A stretch of 64,000 bases of DNA from JBNAVJ01 sp049700455 (GTDB lineage: Bacteria; Bacteroidota; Ignavibacteria; Tepidaquicellales; Tepidaquicellaceae). Of this stretch, positions 53,401 to 62,670 are shown one piece after another. The position numbers were made by a program, and so were the translations under genes. Numbering within the stretch: the stretch's first letter is position 1; every line of letters starts with the position of its first letter. The notes below the pieces were generated by a model, which was given only the letters and a program-made list of their open reading frames with translations, made no database searches and was not told the origin of the DNA. The DNA lies in NCBI GenBank assembly GCA_049700455.1, contig JBNAVJ010000006.1, positions 61,474 through 125,473 on the forward strand, read 5' to 3'.

Positions 53401-53548
53401 TCCCTTTATGGTAGTGGATGTAAAAGTTCTCAGTTTCAATTGTATACCATTCCAATTCTGGGTATGGTTCAAATTGTGCTATTACATTGGAGTAAGTTAA
53501 GGCACAAAGCCAGGACAAACCGAAAAAAATGATTGCTTTCTTAATCAT
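50435..53548 (-). CDS. Gluzincin peptidase-propeller-outer-membrane barrel protein
   Basis: A 1037-residue exported protein with signal peptide (MIKKAIIFFGLSWLCALTYSNVIAQ, in pieces). Residues about 30-290 are a zinc metallopeptidase of the MA clan: VTHEFTHLIQIQ (HExxH) and WFAEGTAQY (third ligand Glu). Residues about 310-600 are a TolB-like six-bladed propeller (FSPDAKKIAYLS, WSPDGEKIVYAK, YSNDGTKICFVV, FSPDDKRVYFDY, FNKEGTRMYFASDRTG). The C-terminal about 400 residues are strand-rich with barrel motifs and a BamA/surface-antigen-like end (TANLTYRFPLVE, FSIFGDWGNAWDE, FYFGMLFGFDI). It is probably a barrel anchored in the outer membrane with a periplasmic or surface peptidase and propeller. 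It is divergent from sprA. Confidence 0.88.
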   Translation of the reverse strand: MIKKAIIFFGLSWLCALTYSNVIAQFEPYPELEWYTIETENFYIHYHKGTERTAQTVAKIAEEVYGPISSLYNHKLKEKANFIVSDVSDIANGATDFYGNRIEIFASALDFDLRGTHNWLRNVVTHEFTHLIQIQSAMKTSQNLPAIYLQWLNYEKERRPDVLYGYPNAIVSYPISGFGVPAWFAEGTAQYQRQQLGYDYWDAHRDMILRAYAIDNKMLSWEEMGQFSSITSLKAESIYNSGFALVQYIAAKYGEDKLRNISHHLGELTNFSVDRAIKQSIGKSGIDLYNEWKTFLQNDYKKRLSLVENSKIEGKIIATTGFANYYPHFSPDAKKIAYLSNKNFDYSTTSLFVYDLATKKEEIIAAPVSTNFSWSPDGEKIVYAKRNTPPTIEGVTIFDLYEYSFKTKKERRLTEGLRAYSPAYSNDGTKICFVVNKGGTLNLYISNNDGSNIREITNFSRGEQVYNPRFSPDDKRVYFDYSLEDLRNIAMIDIESGKFEFVFANKTVDTRTPVFNKEGTRMYFASDRTGIFNIYSYELQTGYITQITNVTTGAFMPSVFGEDLVYSHYSSDGYKIAILKNITEHNPDSLGSYIRPDKLVKRYASVDSSGSEDRNKFDWKSLRNFQDTILSTNFKTSKYQSVFTPLYFFPVIRYDNYTKSNKFMDALKPGFYVYSEEVMNRYSIFAGAFLNRNLERDLFLQFTYNNGVPFLKDFFSKKLSFSPKFLLEGYNVSRKADGTIVAGIDSFNVGVTYNLLELDAGFSFPIININHNLGFKYTFSKYSSALDAFVIPSSGRMIPGSSLDYFKASALTIDYSYDFTFGSRNMDINPIGRKIKVQYQYETSKINPEYEVDENNNLISVYTQHKLHKIDASWIESFGLFGNKHSLSTKFRVASIFGPAVEDFYNFYASGLPGMKGYPFYSMGGGRLFTANLTYRFPLVENIDYRLPPLYFDKLYFSIFGDWGNAWDEKDTKLKNFKKDVGFELRLQAFTSYAFPTSIFFSGAYGIDQFTKRFQGQDVTYGKEWRFYFGMLFGFDI

Positions 53549-53736
53549 TGATTATAAAAATAGTAATATTTATTATTGAAATTAATTAGAACGTAATTAT
53601 AGCGAGTAAAGATGACTTCAAATAGGCGTATTTGGTTTGATATATTTTCATAAGCTAAAACAAATATAAGTGAAATTTTTATTAAATTAAAGATATTGCC
53701 TATAGAAAAAGTCTGTATTGTTTTATATAAAATTGC

Positions 53737-56700
53737 TTGATTCGATATAGTCCAAATACCATTAAATACTGGATTATAAACAGGGGAAGGTATTTTTTAG
53801 TTCTTTTGTTTGTATTTAGTATTTTTTCTGTTGATATTGTCTACTCGCAGGGTAGAAGAGATATAGATAAATATAAAGGCTACACTTATACTCCTTCAGA
53901 TACAAGTAAGTTTGGTTTTGTTGATACGACCCAATATGCGCTTGATACAACCAAATTACCCCCTGTTGATTCAACTGCAAGAATAAAGTATTTCACTTAT
54001 GTTCCTGAATATTCATACGGGACTCGAATCAGAGAGAAGAGTTATCCATTACTGCTTGGGAACTCCTCTTATATCGTAAAGAAAATAAACTTTGATTCAC
54101 TTAATAATGTTATTGTTCGGGAAACGTTTCAAGGAGAAGATATCAAAGCGCCTCTGGTTTTGCCCTTGAATAAATATCTTGAAGAAAATAATTATGAAGG
54201 GGTAAAACGTAATTTTGTAGCTATTGTTCAGGAAAGATTTAAGGGCAATGTTACGGACGACCTGACCAGGTTGTTTGAAAAATTTACTGATATATCCATC
54301 CCACTGCCTTTTAAGAGTGAAACTATTTTTGGACCCCCAACATTTAACCTGAGAATAAACGGTGCCGTTGATATTACTGCATCATATCAGAATGTTAAAA
54401 GCGATCAACAAATAGCGTCTTTACTTACGAATTCACAGAATAATATCAATTTCAAACAGGAGATTCAGGTTACTGCAAAAGGGACTGTTGGTGATAAACT
54501 TTCGGTTGATGCAGACTGGAACACTCAACGTGTCTTTGACTTTGAAAATCAACTGAAGATAAAATATTCTGGTTATGCTGATGAAGTTATTCAGAAAATA
54601 GAGGCTGGTAATGTATCGCTTGATACAAAATCCACTTTAATTCAGTCCACTCAGGCACTCTTTGGTGTTAGAAGCGAGTTTAAATTAGGTCCACTTAATT
54701 TGACTGCTGTTGTTTCACAGAAAAAAAGTAAACAGGAAACTCAGACCTATACTGGAACTGCACAACAACAGGAGTTTCAAATAAATGTTTGGAATTATTC
54801 TGACAATCATTATTTTCTTGACACACTTTACAAAAGTAGTTTCCTCGAGGTCTTTAATTCAACTACTAATACTTACTCTCAACAGGTTTATAATAATAGA
54901 GTTCTTTCAACCAATAATGATTTTGAGGTTTGGGTTCAATGTGATTATTTTGAAAGTCAAAAACGTCTGGCAGTAGCGTATGTTCAGCTTTATGAAAGAC
55001 CCCCTAATGGTTACCCTCGTGATTCAATTAAAACATCTTTGATTCCTGGTGTGAGATTCTTTGGATTTTTCAGGAAACTAAGTCCGAATGAATACTCTAT
55101 TAATGAATATGCTGGATTTATTAGTTTCAAGTTTGATGTGCAGAACCTGAATATTGCAGTGGCATACACCACACAGGATGGGAAGAAGTATGGTAAAGGT
55201 AGTACAGAATCAACTGGTAGTGATACTTTGATATTAAAACTTATAAAGTGTGATAATCCTGATCCGCAAAATACACCTGTTGCGTGGGAACTTAAAATGA
55301 AAAATATATACAGATTGCCTGTCTCCAAAATTATTCAAGATGGATTTAAACTTGATGTGATGTACAATGATGGCAATGTTTTTGTTCCCAATGCTCCAAT
55401 ACCAGGGGTAAATTCTACTCTCTCGCAGATTACCTATCTTGATAGATATCAGGGGACTTCTTTACAGGGGCCTCCAGACAATCAGTTTGACTATTTGCCT
55501 GGAAGGACAATAAATGTTGAGACTGGAGATATTATTTTCCCTGTTCTGAGGCCTTTCTGGGATAATATTGCTGCTGTCGGAGGAGATTCGACTTTTATCT
55601 TTAAAGAAATATATACCCAGTCAAAGAACCTTGCTCAGAATGCTTCGGCTGCTAATAAGTATGTTATTAAAGGTAGTGCAAAAGGGGAAGCAGGAATTAG
55701 CAATACTATTAATCTTGGTTTTAATGTAGTGCAAGGAAGCGTGAAAATTTACCTTGATCAGACTCCTTTAATTGAGAATGTAGATTACTCAGTTGACTAT
55801 TCGACTGGTATAGTTGTTATCAGAAATGCTTCTGCTCTTACATCAAACAAACTTCGTATAACTTATGAGACCAATGATTTGTTTACCCTTGCTTCAAAAA
55901 CTGTAATAGGATTAAGGGGGGACTATAAAATCAATGACAAAACTAATCTTGGATTCACTTTTGTTAATCTGCGACAGGAGACACTAAACGATAAAGTAAG
56001 AATAGGTGAAGAACCAACTAATAATTCAATGTTTGGTCTTGATTTACAAACAGAATTTAGACCAAAGTTTCTAACAAATCTCGTTAACAAATTACCTGGA
56101 TACAATACAAAGGAAGAATCATCAATTTCGCTTAAAGGGGAATTTGCATATCTTGTACCAGATCCAAATACAATGAAAAGTCGCATCCCTCAGGATAATA
56201 ACGAAGCTGTTGCGTACATAGATGATATGGAGGGAGCAAAAAAGATTATTTCTCTTGGGACTAATTTTAGTAATTGGACTATATCTTCTGTCCCTGTTGA
56301 TAGCAGTATTGGTTCTAATGATGCTATCAAGCAGGCTAAGAGAGGGAGGTTGAAATGGTTCAATGTTCCCAATGATGTTGATGTTAGAAGTGTTTATCCA
56401 GCCAGAGATGTTCAGCCAGGACAGGATAGGTTGACTCCAATGTATCTTGTTTTTGACCCACGAGAACGAGGAACTTATAATTACAATGTTGTTCATTTTG
56501 ATACTACCAATAAGTTTACTAACTGGAACGGTGTGATGAGATACCTGAATTCTACGACAATTGATATGTTAAATGAAAACATTAATTACATTGAATTTAA
56601 TATGAAAGTTGTAGCTGATTCAGGTATTTCATTAAGCAATGGGAAAATAATTATAGACCTGGGTTCTATTTCAGAAGATGCTATCCCGAATGGGATTCTG

Positions 56701-59700
56701 GATACGGAGGACAAAAACAGAAACGGTATTCTTGAAGTTGATGAAGATATAGGTCTGGACGGTCTTATTAACATACAGGAGCTGGATACATTAAATGCCA
56801 GAAATGGTACAAACTTTACTCTAAATGATTTTCCCGATCCGGCACTTGATGATAATAGCCCTAACCAGGTAATTGATTATAATGTTATCAATGGAACTGA
56901 AAACAACAGACAATTTGAAGGCGGTAACAGACCCGATACAGAAGATTTGAATCGAAACGGAACACTTGATACTTACAATGCATACTTTGAATATGAAGTA
57001 AATTTAGATACAACAAATAATAAGCGAATTTCCGGACGTGGGGCACCAAATAGTGGCTGGTATCAATATAGAATCCCACTGTCTGAATTTACTAAGAAGA
57101 TAAATAATGCTACTCTAACAAGGATTGAATATGCACGTGTTTGGTTCAAAGGAGTTAATGGGAGAATTCAAATTGCCCTTATTGATTTTAATCTTGTTGG
57201 CAATCAATGGATAAAGCCTGATAAGAATGATACTACTTATAATATCTCTGTAGTAAGTATTGAAGAAAATTCGCAAATTTATCAAAGTCCGGTGCCGGGT
57301 GATGTTTTGAGACAAACAATCAGAAACACTACCGGCGTTAACACAAAATCCAACGAGCAATCTTTATCCCTTGAGGTTAAGAACCTTACAAATGGTCAGG
57401 TAAAAATAGCTGTGAAGGACTACATTAATCAAACCATTGATTTGTTTAATTATAAAACACTAAAACTATTTGTTAATGGAGACCCAAGTTTTAACTATGT
57501 TAATGATAAAATCTATGATGCTACAATGATTATCAGGTTTGGAGCTGATTCTAATAATTATTATGAATACCGTGCTCCCATTCATCCTGATGTTAGACCT
57601 GGACAACCGTGGAATCCTCTAAACGAAGTAACAATTAATTTTGCAGACTTAACTGCATTAAAAATCTCAAGAGATTCTGTAAACCAGATTGTGGATATGA
57701 AAGTACCAAATGGTCCACCGGGGTCCTATTACAGAATTAAAGGGAACCCGGCACTAAATGCTGTGCGCCAGATTGTTCTTGGGGTTGAAAAAAATCGTTC
57801 TGGGCTGAACGCTTCTATATCAGGTAGTGTTTGGTTTAACGAGATACGTGTCCTCAAAGTGAATGATGACAATGGGTATGCATTTAATATGAATAGCAGA
57901 ATTAAATTTGCTGACCTTGGCGACTTTACAATGAACATTTCAAAAGTTGACCCTAATTTTCATTCACTTGATACAAGGGTAGGTTCTCGAAATACGGGGA
58001 TTAACTGGGATTTTGGAATAACTCTCAACCTTCATAAAGTAATAAACAATGCGCTTGCTGATTGGATCTCAGATGATTGGAAAGACTTTCTTTCATTGCC
58101 AATTTCATTCAGACATGGTGAATCAATTATTAACCCTAAGTATTACCCGGGTTCTGATATTGATATGGATAAAGCTGCTAATGAAAAATATAAGCAGGTT
58201 CTTGCTCTTACTGGGGACCTGAATCTTGCACAGCAAGCCAGTGAAAATATCCGTAAAGAAGTACAAACTTTGTCAGTCAGAAATGAATTTTCTATCCAGG
58301 GATTAGCTTTTAAATTCCCCTGGAAGAATTATTTTGTCCAAACAATCCTGAACGGTTTTAGTATTAATTTCAATGGAATGTTTTCTAATTCAAGAGATTT
58401 TACCTACCAGAACAAGTTTGAGTTTGCTTATACAGGGAGCTTGAATTTTAACACTGATTTCGGACTGGCTGACCAATTCCATCTGAATATAAATAAGTAT
58501 ATAAATTTAGGTGATGAGTATAAAGATGCAAAGCTTTACTTTTTCTTTCCATTTATAGGAGCAACTCCGTTTTTTTCCAACACTTTTTCTGCAACGACTG
58601 ATTTCAACCGAACCAGAACTGAATCCAAACAAAGACGACTGTTATACGAAGATCCTATTGCACGTCAATTTAGAGCTAATCGTGGCTTTAGTTTTAATTG
58701 GAAGTTTATCGAAAACTGGATTGTAGATTTGACTGGTAATTATAGCGTTAGAATAGGAAGTGATTTATCGGTACTTGAAACATACAACGATAGCAGTAGA
58801 ACTCAAAGACCAGAAAGTGAAATCCTAAAAGATATATTTTTTAATGAAGGCATTATTAATTACGGTAGAGACCTTGACTACACGCAAACAACAACTTTTA
58901 ACCCCAAAATTAATCTTCCTTTTTTGAATAAATACCTTGACCTTACCGGTAGCTATAATGTTACCTATGGTTGGTCTAATCCTAACACGACTGCTAACAT
59001 TGGATACAATGTAGGCTATGCTAATACGATTACCACTAATATAAATTTAAAAATAGCTGAAATATTAAATCTTTTCAAAAAATCCAATGCGCCGGATGGG
59101 AATGGTCCTAAAAAACTGGCTCAAGGGAACAGAAGATATTCAGTAAAACTTCAGGATGATGATAATAAAACAAGCATTGCAGATCTTTTGAACTTGCTGG
59201 CTACCTTTATCCCTGATGCCGTTAATGTTACATATAACCAGACAAATAATGTAACCAATCCAGGCGTAGAAGGAAGACCAGGATTTGGGAATTTCTGGTG
59301 GAGCATTGGAACAAAAGAAGAACTTGGACCTTCGCGTGGCTATCAGTTAGGTCTCTCTATGTATCCCGGTAAAAGAATTGGAAACTTAACCTTAACAGAT
59401 GTTTTCAACCAGAACAATAACCTGAATCTGACAGCAAGCATTGCTCCTATAATTCCGAGTAGTATCAGGATGAATCTCTCGTTTAAGCGAGGCTGGGGAT
59501 TCAACAATGCTACTTCTTATATATCGAATAGCGATGGGACTCTTACTAATCCAACAAATAAATCAAGTGCAAAAACTTTTTCCTATTCGATGTTTTTCGC
59601 GGGTAAAGTTGAAAAGTTAAGTTATGAAGTATTGGAAGACCCTGTGACAAATGCAACTACTTTTGCTGATAAATTTAAGAAAGAGATAGGAGCTATTCCA

Positions 59701-60348
59701 TTCCCTAATTGGACTATGACGATATCAGGATTGGAAAAGTTCCCTTTGTTTGCAGAATTTGCCAGTACTGTTACGGTAGAAAACAGTTTTACTGCTGAAT
59801 ATGCTGAAGCTACTGCTCTTGATCCAAGAAACATTGAGTTACCTTCAAGGCAAAGTGTAACACAATCCTTTAATCCTCTCATAGGACTTAACATTACATT
59901 TAAACCTCTTGCAGGGGGAAGTTTAAGTGCTCAGTTTCGTATAAATAAATCAGTTACAAATACTCTTGTTCCAACAAGTAATTTGATTCAAGTTACAAAT
60001 ACAAATGATTGGAGTTTGAATGCAAGCTATCAGAAATCCGGCTTTGAGATTCCTTTGTTTGGTCTGTCTTTGCAGAATGATATAGCCTTCTCTTTAACTG
60101 TTTCAAAGAACTCAAATGATCCACTGGATTATAGGTATGAACCTGGTGTGCCTCAACCACGACCATTACCAGGGAATGGACAATCCATATTTACATTTAA
60201 TCCATCTATTCAATATTCTCTTAGTGCACGTGTCCAGATGCAGGTATTTTATAAATATATCCGAACTGAACCAACACAACAAACTTATAATACTGTTCCC
60301 CGGACCTCAAACGAAGGGGGGCTAAATATAAGAATATCAATCCAGTAA
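53737..60348 (+). CDS. sprA: T9SS translocon / gliding motility protein SprA (Sov)
   Basis: A 2203-residue outer-membrane protein forming the very large T9SS channel through which CTD-bearing cargo exits. It starts at TTG 53737, as no ATG occurs before the signal sequence (YFLVLLFVFSIFSVDIVYSQ). Family blocks include GPPTFNLRINGAVDITASYQ, AKGTVGDKLSVDADWNTQRVFDF, QIKAGN-type QKIEAGNVSLDTKST, LFGVRSEFKLGPLNLTAVVSQKKS, AYIDDMEGAKKIISLG, DxNxNG loops (EDKNRNGILEVDED; DTEDLNRNGTLDTYN) and a long C-terminal barrel ending LNIRISIQ. The length is slightly below that of Flavobacterium SprA. It is the only T9SS machinery gene in the window, and four cargo genes lie within 47 kb upstream. Confidence 0.96.
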   Translation: MIRYSPNTIKYWIINRGRYFLVLLFVFSIFSVDIVYSQGRRDIDKYKGYTYTPSDTSKFGFVDTTQYALDTTKLPPVDSTARIKYFTYVPEYSYGTRIREKSYPLLLGNSSYIVKKINFDSLNNVIVRETFQGEDIKAPLVLPLNKYLEENNYEGVKRNFVAIVQERFKGNVTDDLTRLFEKFTDISIPLPFKSETIFGPPTFNLRINGAVDITASYQNVKSDQQIASLLTNSQNNINFKQEIQVTAKGTVGDKLSVDADWNTQRVFDFENQLKIKYSGYADEVIQKIEAGNVSLDTKSTLIQSTQALFGVRSEFKLGPLNLTAVVSQKKSKQETQTYTGTAQQQEFQINVWNYSDNHYFLDTLYKSSFLEVFNSTTNTYSQQVYNNRVLSTNNDFEVWVQCDYFESQKRLAVAYVQLYERPPNGYPRDSIKTSLIPGVRFFGFFRKLSPNEYSINEYAGFISFKFDVQNLNIAVAYTTQDGKKYGKGSTESTGSDTLILKLIKCDNPDPQNTPVAWELKMKNIYRLPVSKIIQDGFKLDVMYNDGNVFVPNAPIPGVNSTLSQITYLDRYQGTSLQGPPDNQFDYLPGRTINVETGDIIFPVLRPFWDNIAAVGGDSTFIFKEIYTQSKNLAQNASAANKYVIKGSAKGEAGISNTINLGFNVVQGSVKIYLDQTPLIENVDYSVDYSTGIVVIRNASALTSNKLRITYETNDLFTLASKTVIGLRGDYKINDKTNLGFTFVNLRQETLNDKVRIGEEPTNNSMFGLDLQTEFRPKFLTNLVNKLPGYNTKEESSISLKGEFAYLVPDPNTMKSRIPQDNNEAVAYIDDMEGAKKIISLGTNFSNWTISSVPVDSSIGSNDAIKQAKRGRLKWFNVPNDVDVRSVYPARDVQPGQDRLTPMYLVFDPRERGTYNYNVVHFDTTNKFTNWNGVMRYLNSTTIDMLNENINYIEFNMKVVADSGISLSNGKIIIDLGSISEDAIPNGILDTEDKNRNGILEVDEDIGLDGLINIQELDTLNARNGTNFTLNDFPDPALDDNSPNQVIDYNVINGTENNRQFEGGNRPDTEDLNRNGTLDTYNAYFEYEVNLDTTNNKRISGRGAPNSGWYQYRIPLSEFTKKINNATLTRIEYARVWFKGVNGRIQIALIDFNLVGNQWIKPDKNDTTYNISVVSIEENSQIYQSPVPGDVLRQTIRNTTGVNTKSNEQSLSLEVKNLTNGQVKIAVKDYINQTIDLFNYKTLKLFVNGDPSFNYVNDKIYDATMIIRFGADSNNYYEYRAPIHPDVRPGQPWNPLNEVTINFADLTALKISRDSVNQIVDMKVPNGPPGSYYRIKGNPALNAVRQIVLGVEKNRSGLNASISGSVWFNEIRVLKVNDDNGYAFNMNSRIKFADLGDFTMNISKVDPNFHSLDTRVGSRNTGINWDFGITLNLHKVINNALADWISDDWKDFLSLPISFRHGESIINPKYYPGSDIDMDKAANEKYKQVLALTGDLNLAQQASENIRKEVQTLSVRNEFSIQGLAFKFPWKNYFVQTILNGFSINFNGMFSNSRDFTYQNKFEFAYTGSLNFNTDFGLADQFHLNINKYINLGDEYKDAKLYFFFPFIGATPFFSNTFSATTDFNRTRTESKQRRLLYEDPIARQFRANRGFSFNWKFIENWIVDLTGNYSVRIGSDLSVLETYNDSSRTQRPESEILKDIFFNEGIINYGRDLDYTQTTTFNPKINLPFLNKYLDLTGSYNVTYGWSNPNTTANIGYNVGYANTITTNINLKIAEILNLFKKSNAPDGNGPKKLAQGNRRYSVKLQDDDNKTSIADLLNLLATFIPDAVNVTYNQTNNVTNPGVEGRPGFGNFWWSIGTKEELGPSRGYQLGLSMYPGKRIGNLTLTDVFNQNNNLNLTASIAPIIPSSIRMNLSFKRGWGFNNATSYISNSDGTLTNPTNKSSAKTFSYSMFFAGKVEKLSYEVLEDPVTNATTFADKFKKEIGAIPFPNWTMTISGLEKFPLFAEFASTVTVENSFTAEYAEATALDPRNIELPSRQSVTQSFNPLIGLNITFKPLAGGSLSAQFRINKSVTNTLVPTSNLIQVTNTNDWSLNASYQKSGFEIPLFGLSLQNDIAFSLTVSKNSNDPLDYRYEPGVPQPRPLPGNGQSIFTFNPSIQYSLSARVQMQVFYKYIRTEPTQQTYNTVPRTSNEGGLNIRISIQ

Positions 60349-60625
60349 TAAAGTTATTACTCTATTCTACTTTCTTCCTATGAAGTTATTAATATCAATT
60401 GATTAAAATGTCCAATTATAGTGCAGTCTAAGTTTGGTTAACAATAGATTACCTTGAGGGAGTTAAACCTGTAAAGAGTAGAATATTAATAGATTCAATC
60501 GAAAAATTTTCAGATTCCGTAGTGAGAAAATAAAATAATCTTTTTTAATTATTAAATTTACAATATTAATATCTTTTCAGAATATTGAATTAATTTTTGT
60601 AGTAAAAGCTGAATCTTCTAAAGGA

Positions 60626-61648
60626 TTAATTTTTATTTAGAATTGATATTTCGTTTCTGATAATTTTCTCTCTGATTTGTTCTACTTTACGCCTTACTTC
60701 TTCTGAGATGAGATTTTTGTTTAAGTCATTATATACATAATCGACGCCATTTTCCTTGAGTCCAAAAGTTTTAATTCCACCGATGAATTTTCCGTCCAGC
60801 ATATTTTTTATTGTATTAAAAACAGCTTCTTTAACCTGTTTAGTCATACTTGTTAATACGAAGCCAGGAGCTTCATTGTATTGATCCTGGTCAACACCTA
60901 TTGCGAGTTTCTTAAGTTGTCTTGCGGCATCAAAGAGTCCTACTCCCGAGCGTCCAGCAGCATGATAGATAATGTCAGCACCATTACCATAGAGTGTCAG
61001 AGCAATTTCTTTTCCTTTTCCAACGTTTGCAAAGCCTTCGTCAGTAGCACTTACGTATGCCTTGAGAACCTTACATTCTGGATTAACATAATGAACTCCC
61101 TTTTCAAATCCTGTCTCGAATTTTTTGATAAGTGGAGATTCCATTCCTCCAAGAAAACCAACAATATTAGTTTTTGTTACAAGTCCTGCAATAGCTCCTA
61201 CTAAAAAGCTTCCTTCTTCTTCATTAAACCGGATGGCGCTGAGGTTATCTGGAATTTTAGTGTCCGGTGTAATAGTGTAGTCGATACAGGCAAACTTCTT
61301 TTCCGGAAATTCAAGTGCAAGTTTAGTAATATCATCTGTGAACATAAAACCAACCCCAAATATCAAAGCTACATCTTTTTTTGTAGTTAGATTCCTTAGA
61401 GCAGCCTCGCGATCAGAAACCCCCATAGGCTCGACAAGTTCATATTCTATCCCGAGCACTTTTTTTGCGCTGTCAAGTCCTGAATATGCAGCATCGTTAA
61501 AAGATTTGTCGCCTCTTCCTCCCACGTCGAAGACAAGTCCTACTTTTAGTTTTTCTGTTGTTACTTTTTTATTGGATTCTTTTTTACAGGAATAAGACAC
61601 AACTATTACCAGAATTAAAATGGATAATGCAAAAAGTTTTTTGTTCAT
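60626..61648 (-). CDS. BMP-family nucleoside-binding lipoprotein (ABC transporter)
   Basis: A 340-residue lipoprotein (lipobox VVSYSC, Cys21) of the Bmp/Med/TmpC family, which bind purine or pyrimidine nucleosides for ABC uptake. Motifs are KVGLVFDVGGRGDKSFNDAA, VGFLGGMESPLIKKFETGFEKG, ADIIYHAAGRSGVGLFDAA, AIGVDQDQYNEAPGFVLTSM and KTFGLKENGVDY. It follows tdk and cdd on the same strand with short gaps (13 and 2 bases), giving a consistent nucleoside capture and salvage set, although the permease and ATPase are not here. Confidence 0.95.
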   Translation of the reverse strand: MNKKLFALSILILVIVVSYSCKKESNKKVTTEKLKVGLVFDVGGRGDKSFNDAAYSGLDSAKKVLGIEYELVEPMGVSDREAALRNLTTKKDVALIFGVGFMFTDDITKLALEFPEKKFACIDYTITPDTKIPDNLSAIRFNEEEGSFLVGAIAGLVTKTNIVGFLGGMESPLIKKFETGFEKGVHYVNPECKVLKAYVSATDEGFANVGKGKEIALTLYGNGADIIYHAAGRSGVGLFDAARQLKKLAIGVDQDQYNEAPGFVLTSMTKQVKEAVFNTIKNMLDGKFIGGIKTFGLKENGVDYVYNDLNKNLISEEVRRKVEQIREKIIRNEISILNKN

Positions 61649-61661
61649 ATTTTAAGGAAGT

Positions 61662-62243
61662 TTATTCTTTAATGTAATGATGAAGCCTGCATCTTGCTTC
61701 ATAGATATTTTCGCCACCAACTACAACACGGTCTTTGGTGTCAGAAATACGTTGTGTTCTATTAGCTGGAGCTCCACAGATGGTACAAACCGCAAGTGTT
61801 TTGGTAATATATTCAGCAATAGCAAGCAATTGTGGTATTGGTTCAAAAGGTTGAGCTCTATAATCCTGATCTAATCCCGCAACTATAACGCGTTTTCCAT
61901 TATCAGCTAATTTTTGGCATACATCTACCAGATCGTTATCAAAAAATTGTGCTTCGTCAATACCAATTACTTCAGCATCGAAGCTCTTTTCGAGTATTTC
62001 TTCTGCTTTTTCGATTACTTCAGATGGAAAAGATTGTTCATTATGTGAAACAATAGCAAATTCACTATAACGATTGTCTAATTTAGGTTTGAATACTTTA
62101 ACGCGTTGCTTTGCTATTTCAGCTCGGCGAATCCGTCTAATGAGTTCTTCCGTCTTACCGGAGAACATACTTCCGCAAATGACCTCAATGTGGCCAGTTC
62201 TTTTGAAGGTTCTGATTTGAAGATTTTCATTCATAGTATTCAA
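61662..62243 (-). CDS. tdk: Thymidine kinase (TK1 type)
   Basis: A 193-residue cytoplasmic kinase that phosphorylates thymidine for salvage. Walker A GSMFSGKTEEL, Walker B IGIDEAQFF, lasso and substrate segment (GENIYEARCRLHHY) and the zinc ligands CTIC plus the Cys/His pair near the C-terminus are all present. Met1 (62243) or Met4 (62234) could be the start. It begins 2 bases after the cytidine deaminase gene. Confidence 0.97.
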   Translation of the reverse strand: MNTMNENLQIRTFKRTGHIEVICGSMFSGKTEELIRRIRRAEIAKQRVKVFKPKLDNRYSEFAIVSHNEQSFPSEVIEKAEEILEKSFDAEVIGIDEAQFFDNDLVDVCQKLADNGKRVIVAGLDQDYRAQPFEPIPQLLAIAEYITKTLAVCTICGAPANRTQRISDTKDRVVVGGENIYEARCRLHHYIKE

Positions 62244-62245
62244 AA

Positions 62246-62635
62246 TTAAAAAGAAAAAGCTTTTGGCAAAAGTGATTTTAAAGAGACTATTTTGTATTTA
62301 TTCTTAGATTGAACAAGAATAATTTCAGTTTCCGGCATTGCAAATTCAGAGAGGAACTGTAAACAGGCTCCACAAGGGAAAGCGAATTTTTTATTTTGTG
62401 TTGCTATTGCAACAGCTTTGATTTTTTTCTTGCCTTCAGAAAGAGCTTTCACTGCTGCAACTCTTTCCCCGCAGAGTGTAAGTGAAAATGAAGCACATTC
62501 AAGATTGCATCCCCCATAAATTTTGTTATCAGATGTTAAAACTGCCGCGCCAATTTTGAGATGTGAATATGGGGAATAAGCTCGTTCGGTAAATTTAATT
62601 GCCTCTTCTATTAACTCGGTATAGTGTGGTTTCAT
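62246..62635 (-). CDS. cdd: Cytidine deaminase
   Basis: A 129-residue zinc hydrolase that deaminates cytidine and deoxycytidine to uridine forms. Motifs are YSPYSHLKIGAAVL, GGCNLECASFSLTLCGERVA (zinc Cys and catalytic Glu in C-x-E) and FAFPCGACLQFLSEF (PCxxC zinc ligands). It is first in the minus-strand salvage run with tdk and the BMP-type lipoprotein, and divergent from the GT9 gene. Confidence 0.96.
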   Translation of the reverse strand: MKPHYTELIEEAIKFTERAYSPYSHLKIGAAVLTSDNKIYGGCNLECASFSLTLCGERVAAVKALSEGKKKIKAVAIATQNKKFAFPCGACLQFLSEFAMPETEIILVQSKNKYKIVSLKSLLPKAFSF

Positions 62636-62670
62636 TTTGATGTTATTATAATTGATAATATAAATATTCT

